Positions 62,510 through 64,000 of a stretch of 64,000 nucleotides of DNA are shown one piece after another. A program made the position numbers and the translations under genes. The notes below the pieces were generated by a model. It saw only the letters and a list, made by a program, of their open reading frames with translations. It was not told the DNA's origin and ran no database searches. The DNA comes from an uncultured Lachnospiraceae bacterium (GTDB taxonomy: Bacteria; Bacillota; Clostridia; Lachnospirales; Lachnospiraceae), in NCBI GenBank assembly GCA_947167155.1, contig CAMVHB010000005.1, positions 1 through 64,000 on the forward strand, in the 5' to 3' direction. Every line of letters starts with the position of its first letter. The stretch's first letter is position 1.

Positions 62510-64000
62510 TCAGAAAATGATCTCTTTAAGCTGGATCTTTCTTTTGCCGTGGTACAAAAGATAAAGAGGATATACCCCGTCATCTACATCAATATCAAGG
62601 AAAAAGTCGTGCCACTGAAGATGGTCATTATCTTCATCCTGCTCTATCATAATCTTTCCTATACTCTTTTTTTCATCTGAAAATGAAACCTCAAAGAAAC
62701 AGGATTCATCTTTACAAGAACCCTCTTCATCCGGAACATTTTCAGAAAGAAGCTTCTCGTAATTTTCGCTTCTCTCATCGATCCTTATCGGGCCGTCAAA
62801 ATGAAAGCGGTTGTCCTCTTCTTCATATCTTACGCAAACGCCTATCCGTCTGGCATTGGTTAATTCAAAATATTTATAGCCGATAAGTGTACCATTTTCT
62901 ATTTCCCCGACAAATCTCTCATTGTCAAAATGCGTGACATTCGGGAATGAGTGCGAAAATACGCAGTTTGAGCCGTGCGGCATATTACCGTTTGTGAGAT
63001 TACAGCATATGACAGAAGGAAAACGCCCTTTTGCCAAAAGCGCACCGTCATTCAGCCCGCAGCTTGTAACAGGAACCTGGGGGATGCTTCCGTCAGGAAG
63101 GATATTTATCTTCTCAGCGCAGGCCTGTCGGCTGTAATCAGACTTGTGGGTGAGCCTGTGATAGAATACATACCACTGCCCCGCTATCTCACAGATACTG
63201 CCGTGGGTAGTCCCCGTCATATTGAGCTTGTCTTTTTCCGTCCTGCCATCAAGTCCTATATCGCCATTTGAAACTATCGTGCCGCCAAAAACGAAGCCGC
63301 GGTCGGGATAGTCAGATACAGCATAGCAAAGCTCATGATTCTGCCATGAAGAATAGATAAAATAATATTTCTTCCCGACCTTCCTTATCGACGAGCCCTC
63401 AAAGAAGGGATGTCCTTCAAAGCCGGTGCCAGCCACCTTGTATGGGATGATATGCTTTGGCTCCTCCTTTACGGTCAGCATGTCGTCTGAAAGAACGGCC
63501 ATTACAGGTCCGTTTATGCTGTCAGGATAGGAAAGGATCTCCTCCCTGCTCCTGCCGAACATATCCATCTCTTTTTTTATGACTTCTTCCGTGAGACCGT
63601 ATTTTTCTTCGTCACCGTACTGCGTCCCGTAGTAGATCCTTATGACTCCGTCATCATTCATTACTGCGGGATCAAAACAGATATATTTTTTAAGAGGTGT
63701 CCCGTCCGGCTCCCTTACTGCTCCAAGATATTCATACTTTCCCCCGGGAGTATCGCATACGGCAACGCTGATACACCCGCTGTAGCCACCGACTCCGTAA
63801 TCTCCTCCCATGCAGTAATAGAGATAATATCTCCCGTCATTTCCCCGTACCACATCCGGAGCATACATATATTTCGGGTTTGGATAGGCGGGGTCCTGGG
63901 TAGCCCTGTAAATCACGCCCTCCCTTCTCCAATCTGAAAGATCATCAATGGGAGCCGAATAAGCCACATAATCCTCCATACAGAACGTATATCCCCCTTC
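62510..64000 (-). CDS. GH43-family glycoside hydrolase, 5' end cut by window edge
   Basis: The frame stays open to position 64000. Although an ATG exists at 63979, the seven codons before it (EGGYTFC) continue the homology typical of this GH43 group, so the true N-terminus, probably 30-40 residues, lies outside the window. Five-bladed propeller marks: YMYAPDVVRGNDGRYYLYYCMG, DPAVMNDDG (general acid/pKa Asp region), FFEGSSIRK with the catalytic Glu, and THGSICEIAGQWYVFYHR. A C-terminal ~150-residue beta domain may be a CBM6/36-like module. No signal peptide is visible. Likely cuts xylo- or arabino-oligosaccharides. Confidence 0.88.
   Translation of the reverse strand, partial: EGGYTFCMEDYVAYSAPIDDLSDWRREGVIYRATQDPAYPNPKYMYAPDVVRGNDGRYYLYYCMGGDYGVGGYSGCISVAVCDTPGGKYEYLGAVREPDGTPLKKYICFDPAVMNDDGVIRIYYGTQYGDEEKYGLTEEVIKKEMDMFGRSREEILSYPDSINGPVMAVLSDDMLTVKEEPKHIIPYKVAGTGFEGHPFFEGSSIRKVGKKYYFIYSSWQNHELCYAVSDYPDRGFVFGGTIVSNGDIGLDGRTEKDKLNMTGTTHGSICEIAGQWYVFYHRLTHKSDYSRQACAEKINILPDGSIPQVPVTSCGLNDGALLAKGRFPSVICCNLTNGNMPHGSNCVFSHSFPNVTHFDNERFVGEIENGTLIGYKYFELTNARRIGVCVRYEEEDNRFHFDGPIRIDERSENYEKLLSENVPDEEGSCKDESCFFEVSFSDEKKSIGKIMIEQDEDNDHLQWHDFFLDIDVDDGVYPLYLLYHGKRKIQLKEIIF

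Noticed and set aside
63979..64000. ATG 63979 as the start of the GH43 gene
   Set aside because: The frame is open to the window end and the upstream codons continue the family's N-terminal region; the gene is cut by the edge.

Overview
The window looks like the chromosome of a Gram-positive, anaerobic, fibre-degrading member of the Clostridia, most likely Lachnospiraceae. The reasons are the order dgt-dnaG-rpoD-trmK-nif3, the lepA-hemW-(insert)-hrcA-grpE-dnaK heat-shock block with a perfect CIRCE operator, a type III glutamine synthetase, GH94 and GH43 carbohydrate enzymes, a fumarate-reductase-like operon, and strong AGGAGG-type ribosome binding sites. Most genes lie on the minus strand in long directons. 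No rRNA, tRNA, CRISPR array, transposase or integrase was recognised, and no stretch over 300 bases lacks a gene.

Layout. 1-1939: start of dnaK, then grpE and hrcA under a CIRCE-controlled promoter. 1949-7948: a four-gene phosphorelay cluster (one complete hybrid kinase, one kinase with no ATPase domain, a receiver-HPt protein and a double-receiver protein) inserted between hemW and hrcA. 7965-12390: hemW, lepA, rpsT, holA. 12471-17529: a small unknown protein, an esterase divergent from a GH94 phosphorylase, a VTC-domain protein and an orphan hypB. 17564-24788: the macromolecular-synthesis operon, read from dgt to a nucleoside kinase. 24792-28174: two large GT2 glycosyltransferases. 28359-31257: metal homeostasis (DtxR-like regulator; zinc/cadmium efflux operon of free HMA domain, P-type ATPase and ArsR/SmtB sensor, with a 50-bp palindromic operator). 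31290-33251: two diguanylate cyclases.

33275-38115 is a self-contained five-gene unit with its own promoter and terminator: an SPFH protein with three zinc ribbons, a four-helix membrane protein, a second zinc-ribbon protein, a coiled-coil protein with a C-terminal membrane hairpin, and a 57-residue microprotein. I recognise only the first by domain. This is the best candidate for an undescribed system, probably concerned with the cell envelope.

38161-51985 is a nitrogen operon transcribed asnB-glnN-amt/PII-gltB-pyrG-glnA-ANTAR. An intrinsic terminator sits in its 5' leader and an ANTAR-type RNA-binding antiterminator is its last gene, which suggests an autoregulatory loop. A short remnant of gltD survives between gltB and pyrG, so the glutamate synthase large subunit has lost its usual partner here.

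52018-64000: dut, an LUD-domain protein and a flavodoxin on the plus strand; then, on the minus strand, a DUF3990 (ADP-ribosyltransferase-fold) gene coupled to an unknown partner and a frdC-frdA-frdB operon; a small GT2; apt; a WYL regulator-HAD-methyltransferase-rhodanese operon whose leader is a long inverted repeat; and a GH43 gene running off the window end. All functional calls are from reading sequence and family knowledge; no database search was run.
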